Origin: Enterococcus thailandicus
GTDB taxonomy: Bacteria > Bacillota > Bacilli > Lactobacillales > Enterococcaceae
Assembly: GCF_001886265.1 (NCBI RefSeq)
Contig: NZ_JXLE01000004.1
Span: 136,665 to 200,664, forward strand
DNA: 64,000 nucleotides
Reading direction: 5' to 3'
The notes under the pieces are model-generated. The model saw nothing but the letters and a program-made list of their open reading frames with translations, made no database searches and was not told the DNA's origin. This document shows, piece by piece, positions 45,363 through 53,411 of this stretch; the first letter of the stretch is position 1; each line of letters starts with the position of its first letter. The position numbers were made by a program, and so were the translations under genes.

Positions 45363-46532
45363 ATGGAAAAAATAGCTGAAGTAACAGCAGCATTTCATAA
45401 ATTATTTGGGGAAAAAGCAACCAGTGCATTTTTTGCTCCAGGTCGAATCAATTTGATTGGAGAACATACGGATTACAATGGGGGACATGTGTTTCCAGCA
45501 TCAATTACGTATGGAACTTATGGTGTAGCAGCGCCAAGAGAAGACAATCAAGTGAAAGTTTACTCGCTAAATTTTGAAGAAGTTGGTTTGATTACTTTTT
45601 CTTTGGATAACTTAAATTATACAAAAGAGGATAACTGGGCAAACTATGTCAAAGGATTTATTCTAAAAGTCCAAGAAGCAGGCTATCCGATTACTCATGG
45701 TTTTGAACTTGTGATTGAAGGAACGATTCCCAATGGTGCTGGTTTATCAAGTAGCGCTTCATTGGAACTGCTAGTCGGAGTAATGTTAGAGGATTTGTAT
45801 GATTTACCAATTAGTCGTTTAGAATTGGTTAAAATCGGTCAAAAAGTTGAAAATGAATTTATTGGAGTCAATTCAGGAATTATGGATCAATTTGCAATTG
45901 GTTTTGGTCAAAAAGAACAGGCTATTTTATTAGATACGAATACCTTAGTCTATGAAATGGTGCCGACCGAATTAGGAGACTACGCAATTGTAATCATGAA
46001 TACGAACAAACGTCGCGAACTAGCAGACTCGAAATATAATGAGCGCCGTGGTGAGTGTGAAGAGGCATTGAAACGCCTACAAACAGTTGTCGATATCCAA
46101 TCATTAGGGGAATTAGATGAAGAAACATTCCGAAGTTACAGTGAAGCGATTGGGGATGCTATTTTAACAAAGCGTGCCAAACACGCAGTGACAGAAAATC
46201 AACGGACATTGAAAGCGAAAGATGCTTTAGTAGCGGGTGATTTAGTTTTATTTGGGCAACTGTTGAATGCCTCGCATGAATCATTGCAACATGACTATGA
46301 AGTGACTGGCATCGAGTTGGATACTTTAGTTCAAGCAGCTCAAGCGCAAACGGGTGTATTAGGTGCTAGAATGACGGGAGCAGGTTTTGGCGGATGCGCG
46401 ATTGCATTAGTAAAAGAAGAAGCTATCCCTGTATTTGAAGAAAAAGTCAAAGAAACTTATCTAGAAAAAATTGGTTATGCACCTGATTTCTATGTTGCTC
46501 ATATTGGGGATGGCGCACAGAAGATCAAATAA
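45363..46532 (+). CDS. galK: Galactokinase
   Basis: This 389-aa GHMP kinase phosphorylates galactose to galactose-1-phosphate. The signature GRINLIGEHTDYNGG is at residues 27-41, with PNGAGLSSSASLEL as ATP motif and ARMTGAGFGGCAIAL near the end. The ATG at 45363 is preferred over one at 45345 because the GAGGG at 45351 lies 7 bases upstream. galE and galT are not in the window: the transcript ends at the following terminator, so the rest of the Leloir genes must be elsewhere. Confidence 0.96.
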   Translation: MEKIAEVTAAFHKLFGEKATSAFFAPGRINLIGEHTDYNGGHVFPASITYGTYGVAAPREDNQVKVYSLNFEEVGLITFSLDNLNYTKEDNWANYVKGFILKVQEAGYPITHGFELVIEGTIPNGAGLSSSASLELLVGVMLEDLYDLPISRLELVKIGQKVENEFIGVNSGIMDQFAIGFGQKEQAILLDTNTLVYEMVPTELGDYAIVIMNTNKRRELADSKYNERRGECEEALKRLQTVVDIQSLGELDEETFRSYSEAIGDAILTKRAKHAVTENQRTLKAKDALVAGDLVLFGQLLNASHESLQHDYEVTGIELDTLVQAAQAQTGVLGARMTGAGFGGCAIALVKEEAIPVFEEKVKETYLEKIGYAPDFYVAHIGDGAQKIK

Positions 46533-46553
46533 GCGAAAGAAAATATAAAAAGG

Positions 46554-46588
46554 GAGGGGCTGTGACAAGCGTATTGTCACAGCCCCTC
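46554..46588. terminator. Terminator after galK
   Basis: GAGGGGCTGTGACAA (46554-46568) and TTGTCACAGCCCCTC (46574-46588) are a perfect 15-bp stem with a 5-base loop, followed by TTT. Confidence 0.92.
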
Positions 46589-46604
46589 TTTCCGAATTGT
46601 TTGA

Positions 46605-46869
46605 AGCTTAACGTTTAAAGCCACAACCTTATTCTCGGTGTTCCCAAAGCAACTCCTCAAGATAGTTTGCAACCACTTCAAAATATGGAAATCTATTTTG
46701 AGTGCTTGCTCGCTATCTTGTCGGAGCTAGACGCTTTGAGCCACAACCTTACCCTCGGTGTTCAAGAAGCAACTCCTTCAAAATAAGCCCAAATTACTCA
46801 AAAATTTGAAGAACAATTTCTGATAATTTGTTTTTATTTATTAGAGCTGGGCACTTCTTTTACAACCTC
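46605..46869 (-). repeat. Type A repeat array, period 120 bp
   Basis: On the minus strand the unit start GGTTGTGGC occurs at 46748-46740 and 46628-46620, and a variant GAGGTTGTA at 46869-46861, so the period is exactly 120 bases. Each unit ends GGAGTTGCTT followed by AACACCGAG, and the next unit follows after 4-6 bases. Units at 46621-46740 and 46741-46860 share their ends but differ in the middle. The middle of the first is a hairpin (GATAG/CTATC with TCAAAATA inside). The array lies between galK and the cell-wall hydrolase gene. Confidence 0.85.
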
Positions 46870-46878
46870 ATTTTTACT

Positions 46879-48993
46879 TTATTTAAAAAGTGGAAAGTCT
46901 AACCAAAAGGATTTGTTTAAACTTAAAAAACTAACCATTGGTAATTCATTTGATTTAACTGTTAACGTTTGTGTTTCTGGAATCTGGTTCACAGTGAAGT
47001 GATACCATAACTCCCAAACATTTGCGACTTTCAATCCAGAAAGGAAAGCGGGTGAATTGATGTTCGATTTAATGATAGGTAAATCTAGCACATCACTAAA
47101 CGTTAAATGATTCTTTTTCCAAACAGTTGGAACCGTTAGAAGTTGTTCTGTTGATTTTGTTTGTGTCTTAATTGGTTCTTCTTTGGCTTCATCATATTTT
47201 GTTAAATCATACGCTTTGATGATCGCATTTAATTTTTTCGAATACTGCTTATCTGTTGCGTAGCGACCTTCAAGATATTTCGTCGCATCTTCGTAAGATT
47301 TAGCTTCAGATTTCCAAATTGGCTTATAGAAATCTTTATTTCCAGATAAACCATTTTTGATTAAATCAGCATAGTCTTCCAAGCTTTCTTTGTAAGAAGG
47401 ATATTTACGGAACTGCGCTTTGATTTGGTAGCTCTGCCCAGCTTCGTCTTGCTCAAGTGTGTTAAAGGAAACACTTGAACCTTCAAAATCGCCTTTGATT
47501 CCAAAAAGATTATAATTTGGTTCGCTAGACAATAAGCTATTTCCTGAACCACTTTCTAGAATAGCCTGTGCCATCATTACTGAAGCGTAGATGCCTTCTT
47601 TTTGTCCAATCTCTTGAGCAAAATCAGCAATTTCCTTTAAGAAATCATCAGTTGATTGATTTTTAGAAAATGAAAAATCACCTAGATTATCTAAAGCAGA
47701 GGAACCAATAGAATTAGCTAATGATCCAGATGCTACTGGCAAACCAGCTAAGTTCACCCGGACGGCAAAGTCAGGTGTGTAATCAGCAATGGAAGTAATA
47801 CGAACATGATCGCCTGGTTGAGGGGCGTGAATGTATTGTCCATTACCAATGTAGATTGCTACGTGATGTGTCACACCAGAAGATGGTCCCCAGAATAACA
47901 AGTCACCAGGTTGTGCTTGGCTAACTGGAATTTGAGTACCAGCGTATTGTTGTTCACCTGTCCAGCCACCAATATAATGACCAGTAGCTTGCATATACAC
48001 GTAATAAGCTAGCCCAGAACAATCAAAAGTTGAAGCGCCTTTTGCTCCCCAAACATAAGGACTTCCAAGATATTTGTATGCTTCTTTGACGATGGCCTGC
48101 TGAACGCTTGTCGTATTCGCTGGTAAAACGGCATCTGTTGGTGTTTTTGTGACAAAGTCAGAAGTCGAAGCAGAAGGAGTTTCTGTCTTTGGTTGTGTTA
48201 CATTTGTTGAAGGTCGCTGATTGTTTGTTGAAGAATGATTCCCAGTGCTTGGTTTAGATGAACCTTTTTGTGAATTATTCGTTGATCCAGCAGGCTTCGA
48301 TGGTTTATTAGTGCTTGAATTTGATGTATTACCTTTATCAGAAGAGTCTGTTGTACTACTGCTTTCTGTAGTGCTTGAATCAGGAGTTGTACTGTCTTCT
48401 GTCGGAGCTGTTGAGCTGTCCGAGGTATTTTCAGTAGTGCTATCTGAAGTATTGTCTGTACCTTCACTTGGAGCAGTCGAAGGTTCTGTTGATTCTTCTG
48501 TTGAAGAATCAGGAAGGACTTCAAAGGTTGCATTGATTACTAAGTTGGCTGCGCCAACAACAAATGTTTGATTTGTGTAATCAACGGTTTGAACACCATC
48601 AATTTGAACAGATGCAACTTGTTCGCCAGCATCTGGTGTAATCGTGTAGTTCAATTGTGTTCCTTCTGTTAACCCAGTTAAGACACCACCATTGATAGTT
48701 AAAGGCTGACCATCCATTGTTGTAATAGTGATCTTGCCAATCAATGCTGGATTAATTGTTGCTGTGTAAGTAGCTTCTGCTGGTGTTTCGCTCTCTGGTT
48801 GAGAGGAAGAGTCAGTAGAAGCTGTCGTGTCTGACGTGCTGGTCTCGGGTTGTTCCGAGGCTACGACTGAACTTTCGGCCGTTGCAACTTGTGGTTCTTC
48901 TGTTGCAAAAACGGACTGAGTAGATAAGATAGTCGGAGCAATGAGCCACGTAGCCGCTAACAGGCGAATCGCCTTATTATTCTTCATAGTCAT
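46879..48993 (-). CDS. Secreted cell-wall hydrolase: NlpC/P60 plus glucosaminidase
   Basis: This 704-aa exported protein has a signal peptide (about 1-31, cut near FATEEP). A beta-rich domain follows (about 72-160), then a long Ser/Thr linker (160-300). An NlpC/P60 peptidase domain spans about 300-420, with C325 in STFDCSG, His in VTHHVAIYIG and YIHAPQ. A GH73-type glucosaminidase lies at about 450-605, with AQAILESGSG and YNLFGIKGDF. The last 90 residues are an unassigned region ending WLDFPLFK. It would cut both the stem peptide and the glycan of peptidoglycan. The ATG at 48987 is an alternative start with better AAGGA spacing. Confidence 0.9.
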   Translation of the reverse strand: MTMKNNKAIRLLAATWLIAPTILSTQSVFATEEPQVATAESSVVASEQPETSTSDTTASTDSSSQPESETPAEATYTATINPALIGKITITTMDGQPLTINGGVLTGLTEGTQLNYTITPDAGEQVASVQIDGVQTVDYTNQTFVVGAANLVINATFEVLPDSSTEESTEPSTAPSEGTDNTSDSTTENTSDSSTAPTEDSTTPDSSTTESSSTTDSSDKGNTSNSSTNKPSKPAGSTNNSQKGSSKPSTGNHSSTNNQRPSTNVTQPKTETPSASTSDFVTKTPTDAVLPANTTSVQQAIVKEAYKYLGSPYVWGAKGASTFDCSGLAYYVYMQATGHYIGGWTGEQQYAGTQIPVSQAQPGDLLFWGPSSGVTHHVAIYIGNGQYIHAPQPGDHVRITSIADYTPDFAVRVNLAGLPVASGSLANSIGSSALDNLGDFSFSKNQSTDDFLKEIADFAQEIGQKEGIYASVMMAQAILESGSGNSLLSSEPNYNLFGIKGDFEGSSVSFNTLEQDEAGQSYQIKAQFRKYPSYKESLEDYADLIKNGLSGNKDFYKPIWKSEAKSYEDATKYLEGRYATDKQYSKKLNAIIKAYDLTKYDEAKEEPIKTQTKSTEQLLTVPTVWKKNHLTFSDVLDLPIIKSNINSPAFLSGLKVANVWELWYHFTVNQIPETQTLTVKSNELPMVSFLSLNKSFWLDFPLFK

Positions 48994-49271
48994 CTAGTCC
49001 TTTTCATTTTTTTTGCTCATATCCAAGTAGTTCATAAAATACTCTTTAACTGGTAAAGCGGTTCGCCATTTTTTAATGAAAGAACCTACTTTTCTGACAG
49101 AGTAGCTGGCATAGTTACGAGTAAAAGTTGTCTGGCTTAAATTTTTGGGTATCGTTCTTACTTTGTTGGGGAAAGAGTGTGGTTCAAAATAAGATACGCA
49201 TACTCTATCCAATTGTACCAGAAGATGAGCAGTTCGACAAAAAATTAGTTAAATAAAGGGACGTAAAAAAT
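48994..49271. other. Upstream region of the cell-wall hydrolase gene
   Basis: One minus-strand frame is open from a TTG at 49212 to the stop next to the hydrolase start. It would give 72 residues ending in a basic stretch (VGSFIKKWRTALPVKEYFMN). It has no ribosome binding site and no known family, so it is left uncalled. The hydrolase ribosome binding site AAAAGGA lies at its end. No clear promoter was seen. Confidence 0.4.
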
Positions 49272-49279
49272 AAAAAAAA

Positions 49280-49311
49280 CTCCAAACAGTGAGAAAACTC
49301 ATTGTTTGGAG
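49280..49311 (-). terminator. Terminator of the rbs operon
   Basis: CTCCAAACAGTGAG (49280-49293) and CTCATTGTTTGGAG (49298-49311) form a 14-bp stem with one G-U. On the minus strand it is followed by a T run, just after the EIIBC stop codon. Confidence 0.9.
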
Positions 49312-49317
49312 GAAAGA

Positions 49318-50691
49318 TTATTCTTGGGGCATTAAAGTTTCATCAAACCCGCTAACTAAGGTAGTAATCATTGCAACTACTAAGCTGACAGCAAGTCCGA
49401 TGACGTACCACCAAAATGTACTTGAAATAAATGCAGGAAGAGTGGTCAAGCTACCAAAGACAAAAGCGATTGCTTTTACTTTCGCAAAGCCCATGACTGC
49501 GCCACCAGCTGCAGCACCGATACAAGCAGCTACAAAAGGTTTTTTCAAAGGAATTGCAATGCCGTAAACAGTTGGTTCAGTGACTCCGGCTAATAAAATA
49601 GAAGCAAAAGCTGAGCCAGAAATCGAGCGTGTTCTTGACTGTTTACTTTTTAGAAACACACCTAAAGCTGCTCCAGCCATTCCAAAATTTGCTGCTCCAG
49701 TTAATGGAACGATGCGGTCAAAGCCAAAACTTGAAATGTTGCTAATCATGACTGGGTTGACAGCCCACTGAATACCGAAAATCACCAAGATATTCCAGCC
49801 ACCGGCAATAATTGCGCCACTAATTGGTCCGTTAATGTCCATCATCCAAGTAATGACAGCAGCTAATCCTTCACCCAAGTACACACCTGCGGGGCCAAAT
49901 ACCATTAAGGTCAATGGGACTGTAATCACTAAAGAAAGCAAGGGAACAAAAACTAATTGCATACTTTCACGAATATATTTTTTTAGAAATTTTTCTACAA
50001 AAGAGTAAAAGAAAATCCCTAAAATAGCTGGCATCACTGTAGATGTATATTGCATTAGTACCACGGGAATACCTAGAAAATCAGTTGAAGCTTTCCCTCC
50101 ACTTGTCAAAAGACCAGTCAAATTTGGCTCAATCAAAGCAGCTGCAATGACACCTGCAATATAGCCGTTGACTTTAAATGTTTTGGCTGCAGAAAATGCT
50201 AGAAAAATAGGTAAGAAATAAAAGACAGCATTGGAAGCAGCGGCTAAGATATGGTAAGTCCCGCTGGTCTCACTTAACCAACCAAGTGTTGTTGCTAATA
50301 CAACTAATCCTTTTAAAATTCCTGAACCAGCAAAAAGCGGGATGATTGGTGTAAATATTTCAGAAATCAAGCCAAATAATTTTTCGATGGGGTTCAACTT
50401 TTCTTTGGTTGCTGATTGATCCAACTGTTGGCTCAAGGCTTTATACGTTTCACTTAATCCTTGTTCCATGATGACTTCTGCGTATTTATCTAAAAGAATG
50501 AAATATTTTACATCAGGAATTTGTTGGATGATTTCATTTGACTCAGTCGCAGGTTGTTTCTTTAACTGGATACGCAATCGGGTTGCACAAGGGGTAATCG
50601 ATTCAATATTATTTTTTCCACCTAATTGAGTAAGCAAAAGCTGAACTTGTTCCGACAATAAAAGTTGTTCTGGTTGAATGATTTTTTCCAT
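49318..50691 (-). CDS. PTS EIIBC permease in ribose operon
   Basis: This 457-aa PTS transporter has an N-terminal EIIB domain with the phospho-cysteine in ITPCATRLRIQL (about residues 33-37). An EIIC membrane domain follows (about 100-450; PIIPLFAGSGILKGL, GVTEPTVYGIAIPLKKPF). It belongs to the glucose/beta-glucoside superfamily and has no EIIA domain, so it must borrow one. Its ATG overlaps the rbsD stop (TAATG), which ties it to rbsK-rbsD. Ribose is not a usual substrate of this PTS class, so the real sugar may be a ribose-containing compound or another pentose. The family is clear, the substrate is not. Confidence 0.87.
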   Translation of the reverse strand: MEKIIQPEQLLLSEQVQLLLTQLGGKNNIESITPCATRLRIQLKKQPATESNEIIQQIPDVKYFILLDKYAEVIMEQGLSETYKALSQQLDQSATKEKLNPIEKLFGLISEIFTPIIPLFAGSGILKGLVVLATTLGWLSETSGTYHILAAASNAVFYFLPIFLAFSAAKTFKVNGYIAGVIAAALIEPNLTGLLTSGGKASTDFLGIPVVLMQYTSTVMPAILGIFFYSFVEKFLKKYIRESMQLVFVPLLSLVITVPLTLMVFGPAGVYLGEGLAAVITWMMDINGPISGAIIAGGWNILVIFGIQWAVNPVMISNISSFGFDRIVPLTGAANFGMAGAALGVFLKSKQSRTRSISGSAFASILLAGVTEPTVYGIAIPLKKPFVAACIGAAAGGAVMGFAKVKAIAFVFGSLTTLPAFISSTFWWYVIGLAVSLVVAMITTLVSGFDETLMPQE

Positions 50692-51086
50692 TAGAAAACC
50701 ACTCCACTCACCAAAATAATATTTGCATAAGGCGTCATTTCACCTGTGCGGATAAACGCATGGCAATTCGTTAAGTCTTGTTTCATTTCCTCATGAGGAA
50801 TAAAAGTGATAGGCGTTTCAGGCATCAATTGTTTGATTTGCTCTAGTACATTAGGATTCATTGCCTTTATTTCTTCTGCCAGTTCAATTGATTGGACTTC
50901 TAGTTCTTCTAAGACATTTTCTAAAACAGTCATAAAACTAGGTACACCATTCGTGACAGCAAGATCAATTTTTTCAGTTCCAAAAGGTACGGGCATGCCA
51001 GCATCACCAATACTTAGTTTGTCAAAGTGTCCCATTTGTGAAATAACTCTAGAAATATCTGAATTGATAACTTTACTTTTTTTCAT
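50691..51086 (-). CDS. rbsD: D-ribose pyranase
   Basis: This 131-aa RbsD/FucU-type mutarotase converts beta-pyranose to furanose forms of ribose for ribokinase. Visible marks are [20 protein letters not shown] (catalytic His) and FIPHEEMKQ, with [19 protein letters not shown] at the end. An ATG four codons earlier sits directly on the Shine-Dalgarno, so the ATG at 51086 is preferred; this gives the usual family length. It lies between rbsK and the EIIBC gene. Confidence 0.93.
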   Translation of the reverse strand: MKKSKVINSDISRVISQMGHFDKLSIGDAGMPVPFGTEKIDLAVTNGVPSFMTVLENVLEELEVQSIELAEEIKAMNPNVLEQIKQLMPETPITFIPHEEMKQDLTNCHAFIRTGEMTPYANIILVSGVVF

Positions 51087-51126
51087 ATCAAGATCCATCC
51101 TTTTTTATTAAATGTATGTGTTCATG

Positions 51127-52038
51127 TTATTCAAATGTTAAGTCTGTACGATGTGGGATTGATGGTTGTGCACCATAACTTTGAACAGCGACAGAAGAAG
51201 CAAGATTGCCGTAACGAATTGCCTCTGGTAAGTTACTAAAATCTGGATTCAATTGGCTACTTAAGGCACCAATGAATGTATCTCCGGCAGCGGTAGTATC
51301 AACTGCTTTTACTTTAAAAGCTGGGACAATACCATGTTGAGTTGCAGTGTGGTAGAAGGCACCTTTGCTTCCTAAAGTAATAATCACTGTTTCAATTCCA
51401 AGTTGGTGAAGAGCAGTAGCAGCTTGGAATAAACTTGCTTCATCTGTTACTTCAATTCCAGTAATAATTTCTGTTTCAGTTTCATTTGGAATAATGACAT
51501 CTGTTTGTGCAAGTAGTTCTGTTGGGATTGTTTCAAGAGCTGGTGCAGGATTCAAAATCGTTTTCTTCCCAGCTTTTTTGGCAAGGGTAAAAGCAGCCAA
51601 GGTTGCATCTAAACTACTTTCAAACTGTGCAATTAGGAAATCACTGTTTTCAATCAGCGCTTTTTGTTGTTGAACTTCTGCTTCATGAAAAGCATTATTT
51701 GCACCAGCATGGATCAAAATACTATTTTCACCAGCATTGTCAACCATAATCATTGCTTGACCAGTTGCAGTGTCAGCAATTGTAGAAATGCCAGAGATGT
51801 CGATTTGTTCCTTTGCCAATAAATCAAGTAGAGTAGCCCCTTCATTATCATCGCCAACTGCACCGATAAAAGCTGTGTTTGCACCAGAACGTTTTGCTGC
51901 AACAGCTTGATTTGCACCTTTTCCTCCGCCTGAATGGAAGATGTCACTTGTGTGTAGTGTTTCGCCTGGTTTAGGCATTTTTGTTAAACGTAAAGTCGTA
52001 TCCATATTGATACTGCCAATAACTGTAACCGCGTTCAT
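51127..52038 (-). CDS. rbsK: Ribokinase
   Basis: This 303-aa PfkB-family sugar kinase has the N-terminal GSINMDTTLRLTKMPKPGET, GGGKGANQAVAAKRSG and the catalytic DTTAAGDTFIGAL near residue 250. It phosphorylates ribose to ribose-5-phosphate. GGAGG precedes the ATG. It is the first gene of the operon behind the promoter at 52127-52155 and the two TTAAAACGTTTTA operators. Confidence 0.95.
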   Translation of the reverse strand: MNAVTVIGSINMDTTLRLTKMPKPGETLHTSDIFHSGGGKGANQAVAAKRSGANTAFIGAVGDDNEGATLLDLLAKEQIDISGISTIADTATGQAMIMVDNAGENSILIHAGANNAFHEAEVQQQKALIENSDFLIAQFESSLDATLAAFTLAKKAGKKTILNPAPALETIPTELLAQTDVIIPNETETEIITGIEVTDEASLFQAATALHQLGIETVIITLGSKGAFYHTATQHGIVPAFKVKAVDTTAAGDTFIGALSSQLNPDFSNLPEAIRYGNLASSVAVQSYGAQPSIPHRTDLTFE

Positions 52039-52087
52039 TTTTGAACCTCCAAAAAGTCAATGAGATTTTTCCTTGCAAGAAAATAAA

Positions 52088-52155
52088 TTAAAACGTTTTA
52101 TTAAAACGTTTTAATAACTTGGCTAAAATATAGCACACCTTGAAAGCTATTTCAA
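52088..52155 (-). promoter_or_regulatory. rbsK promoter and tandem LacI-type operators
   Basis: On the minus strand TTGAAA (52155-52150) and TATATT (52132-52127) are 17 bases apart, with the -35 box inside the end of rbsR. Downstream are two adjacent dyads, TTAAAACGTTTTAA (52101-52114) and TTAAAACGTTTTA (52088-52100), 13 bases apart, just past the start of transcription. They are probable RbsR operators; CcpA could also recognise them. Confidence 0.82.
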
Positions 52156-53160
52156 GGGTGCTGTTGAAAATCTTTTTTCTAAATGGACTGGCAGTAGTTT
52201 CTCTTCTTGATTTTTTTCGGGATGCTGAATACGTTCTAATAAAAGTTTCGCTGCCTCTTGTCCTAACTCGAAGATTGGTTGAGCAATTGTCGTAAGTTTT
52301 GGTTTTACATACTCAGACATATCTACATTATCATAACCAATAATACTATAATCATCGGGTATTTTTTTTCCTAATTCTTCTAGCCCGCGATACAAGCCAA
52401 ATGCTAATTCGTCATTCAAAGCAAAAATGGCGGTTGCTTCAGAAGCAACGATTTGGTTAGTTATTTGGTAACCACCTTGTTTGGAAAAAGCTGTCGGGAT
52501 GAGAAGCAGTTGATTGTAGTCAATTTGATAAGCATCTGCTGCTGATTTAAACCCTTCGATTCTTTCTTGAACATTTGCTGGTGGATTCTCTGGATAAACG
52601 AGGGCAACTTGTTGATGTCTTAAAGAGAACAAGTGTGTACCAGCTAAGTAGCCTCCACGAAAATCATCTGTGCGCACTGAGTCACTAAAATCTTCTGCTT
52701 TCTTTTGATCCAAGACAATAAATGGACGCCCTTGTTGTTGCAAATCTTCCTTGATTGCCTGAGTCGAGATTGCAGAAGAAGCGATGATAAATCCATCTAC
52801 ACCACGGCGTGTTAGTTCTGAAAGATACTGGACTTCTTTTTGTTGATTGGAGTCGGCATTACAAAGAATGGTAACGAAATGTTGTTGATATAAAATTTCT
52901 TCGATCCCTCGCATGAGTAGATTGAAAAAAGGATTCGTAATATCAGGAACAAGTACACCAATTGTTTTTGTTTCTTTCGTAATCATTTGACGCGCAAAAT
53001 AATCGGCTTGGTAACCAAGTTCATTTTTGGCAGCTAGGACTTTTTCGACCGTCTTTGAACTAAATTTATCTTCGTTGCCATTTAAAATTTGCGAAACAGT
53101 GGCAATCGAGACACCGGAATGATGTGCAACATCTTTAATTGTTACTTTTTTTTTCACCAT
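52147..53160 (-). CDS. rbsR: LacI-family ribose operon repressor
   Basis: This 337-aa protein has a LacI helix-turn-helix (VTIKDVAHHSGVSIATVSQIL) and a hinge (YQADYFARQMITKETKT). The sugar-binding effector domain is of the RbsR type (GVLVPDITNPFFNLLMRGIEE, ALNDELAFGLYRGLEELG, SIIGYDNVDMSEYVKPKLTTI). It is upstream of rbsK in the same direction. It should bind the tandem TTAAAACGTTTTAA sites. Its 3' end contains the -35 box of rbsK and a TTGAAA/TTTCAA hairpin. Confidence 0.9.
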   Translation of the reverse strand: MVKKKVTIKDVAHHSGVSIATVSQILNGNEDKFSSKTVEKVLAAKNELGYQADYFARQMITKETKTIGVLVPDITNPFFNLLMRGIEEILYQQHFVTILCNADSNQQKEVQYLSELTRRGVDGFIIASSAISTQAIKEDLQQQGRPFIVLDQKKAEDFSDSVRTDDFRGGYLAGTHLFSLRHQQVALVYPENPPANVQERIEGFKSAADAYQIDYNQLLLIPTAFSKQGGYQITNQIVASEATAIFALNDELAFGLYRGLEELGKKIPDDYSIIGYDNVDMSEYVKPKLTTIAQPIFELGQEAAKLLLERIQHPEKNQEEKLLPVHLEKRFSTAPLK

Positions 53161-53323
53161 GACTTTCCATACTCCTATCTAAATCTTGTGGCTATTTTCC
53201 CATGAAATGTTAAAGAAGTAAACGAAATCATTCGATAAAAGTAGATTCAGATTGATTTTAAAAAAAGAAAAATTTTTTGAACTAGGATGAGGCAGGCAGT
53301 TAGTCGAAAATAGTCAAGTAAGT

Positions 53324-53352
53324 TTTACAAACGCTTCCTTTTCAGCTATAAT
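53324..53352 (+). promoter_or_regulatory. treC promoter
   Basis: TTTACA (53324-53329) and TATAAT (53347-53352) have a 17-base spacer. The spacer begins with AACGCTTCC, a weak match to the right half of a cre site, so catabolite control is possible. Confidence 0.75.
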
Positions 53353-53411
53353 AATTTTGAGTAACTTGTATATATAAGTTTGGAGACGAATAATTTAATG
53401 GAGGAGAGTAT

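Noticed and set aside
48994..49212. 72-codon minus-strand frame before the cell-wall hydrolase gene
   Set aside because: TTG start without Shine-Dalgarno and no known family; the composition is protein-like, so it is noted in the region entry but not called.
53329..53342. Strong cre site before treC
   Set aside because: Only half of the consensus matches; kept as a weak remark in the promoter entry.
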